Part shown: positions 4,939 to 5,012 of the stretch, in pieces | Position numbering within the stretch: position 1 is the first letter of the stretch | Layout of the letters: each line of letters opens with the position of its first letter | NCBI GenBank assembly: GCA_001781685.1 | Contig: MFLZ01000038.1 | Location: 181-5,192, forward strand | Reading direction: 5' to 3' | DNA from: Candidatus Kaiserbacteria bacterium RIFCSPLOWO2_01_FULL_54_13 | GTDB taxonomy: Bacteria; Patescibacteriota; Minisyncoccia; Phycocordibacterales; UBA2100 | DNA: 5,012 nucleotides | The notes under the pieces: model-generated | Told to the model about the DNA's origin: nothing | Seen by the model: only the letters and a program-made list of their open reading frames with translations | The model's database searches: none | Made by a program: the position numbers and the translations under genes

Positions 4939-5012
4939 TTCGCGCGCACGGTATATCGGGGCACTCGGCGAGAAATACCTTGCGTCTTGCACATGTACGA
5001 ACAACTTACTGC
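4939..5012 (+). other. Leader of an unseen downstream gene, with small hairpins
   Basis: From the predicted transcript start near 4945, GGTAT (4950-4954) can pair with ATACC (4975-4979) around an inner CTC/GAG stem (4964-4972). The first ATG is at 4993 and reads MYEQLT before the window ends, which is too little to identify. No Shine-Dalgarno sequence precedes it. Whether 4993 is a real start cannot be settled here. Confidence 0.25.

Noticed and set aside
4246..5004. 252-codon open frame on the minus strand
   Set aside because: It is antisense to the conserved ectodomain of the membrane protein and is rich in Arg and Cys with no domain pattern.

Overview
The window most likely comes from a Patescibacteria/CPR genome, probably Parcubacteria-like, with moderately high GC. 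Three things point there: a strongly reduced alanyl-tRNA synthetase; an FtsA/PilM-like actin fold protein followed by a one-helix membrane protein with a baseplate-J-like ectodomain, a pairing I associate with these genomes; and compact genes with very short upstream regions. The lineage is an inference from gene content, because no rRNA or other marker gene is present.

Layout: all four supported genes lie on the + strand. (1) 1-1040 is the 3' part of alaS, whose catalytic core lies before the window. (2) 1041-1061 is a short gap with overlapping inverted repeats and a -10-like hexamer. (3) 1062-2102 is a 346-residue protein that I read as a very divergent member of the TraB/PrgY/TIKI (Ere/ChaN-like) superfamily. 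It is lower in GC than its neighbours and has a twin-arginine-like hydrophobic segment in its middle. (4) 2103-2171 carries an extended -10 promoter. (5) 2172-3347 is an FtsA/PilM-type actin-like ATPase domain protein. (6) 3348-3498 is a dense non-coding stretch with a hairpin on the stop codon, the second arm of an imperfect 18-bp inverted repeat, and four perfect copies of TTGATAC that can themselves be read as a promoter. (7) 3499-4902 is a bitopic membrane protein with a cytoplasmic tail, one helix and a baseplate-J-like extracytoplasmic part. (8) 4903-5012 holds a good sigma70-type promoter for something beyond the window.

How the genes may work together: alaS is housekeeping and the TraB-like gene looks like an accessory insertion behind it. 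The actin-like protein and the bitopic protein are the most interesting part. Their order and topology resemble the PilM-PilN pair of type IV pilus machines, in which a cytoplasmic actin-like protein binds the N-terminal tail of a single-pass membrane protein. Here the extracytoplasmic part is baseplate-J-like instead of PilN-like, so the pair may be an uncharacterised envelope assembly. The three complete genes lack a Shine-Dalgarno sequence, and each has a -10-like hexamer ending only 6-10 bases before the ATG, which suggests leaderless or nearly leaderless transcripts. No tRNA, rRNA, CRISPR array, transposase or insertion sequence was seen.
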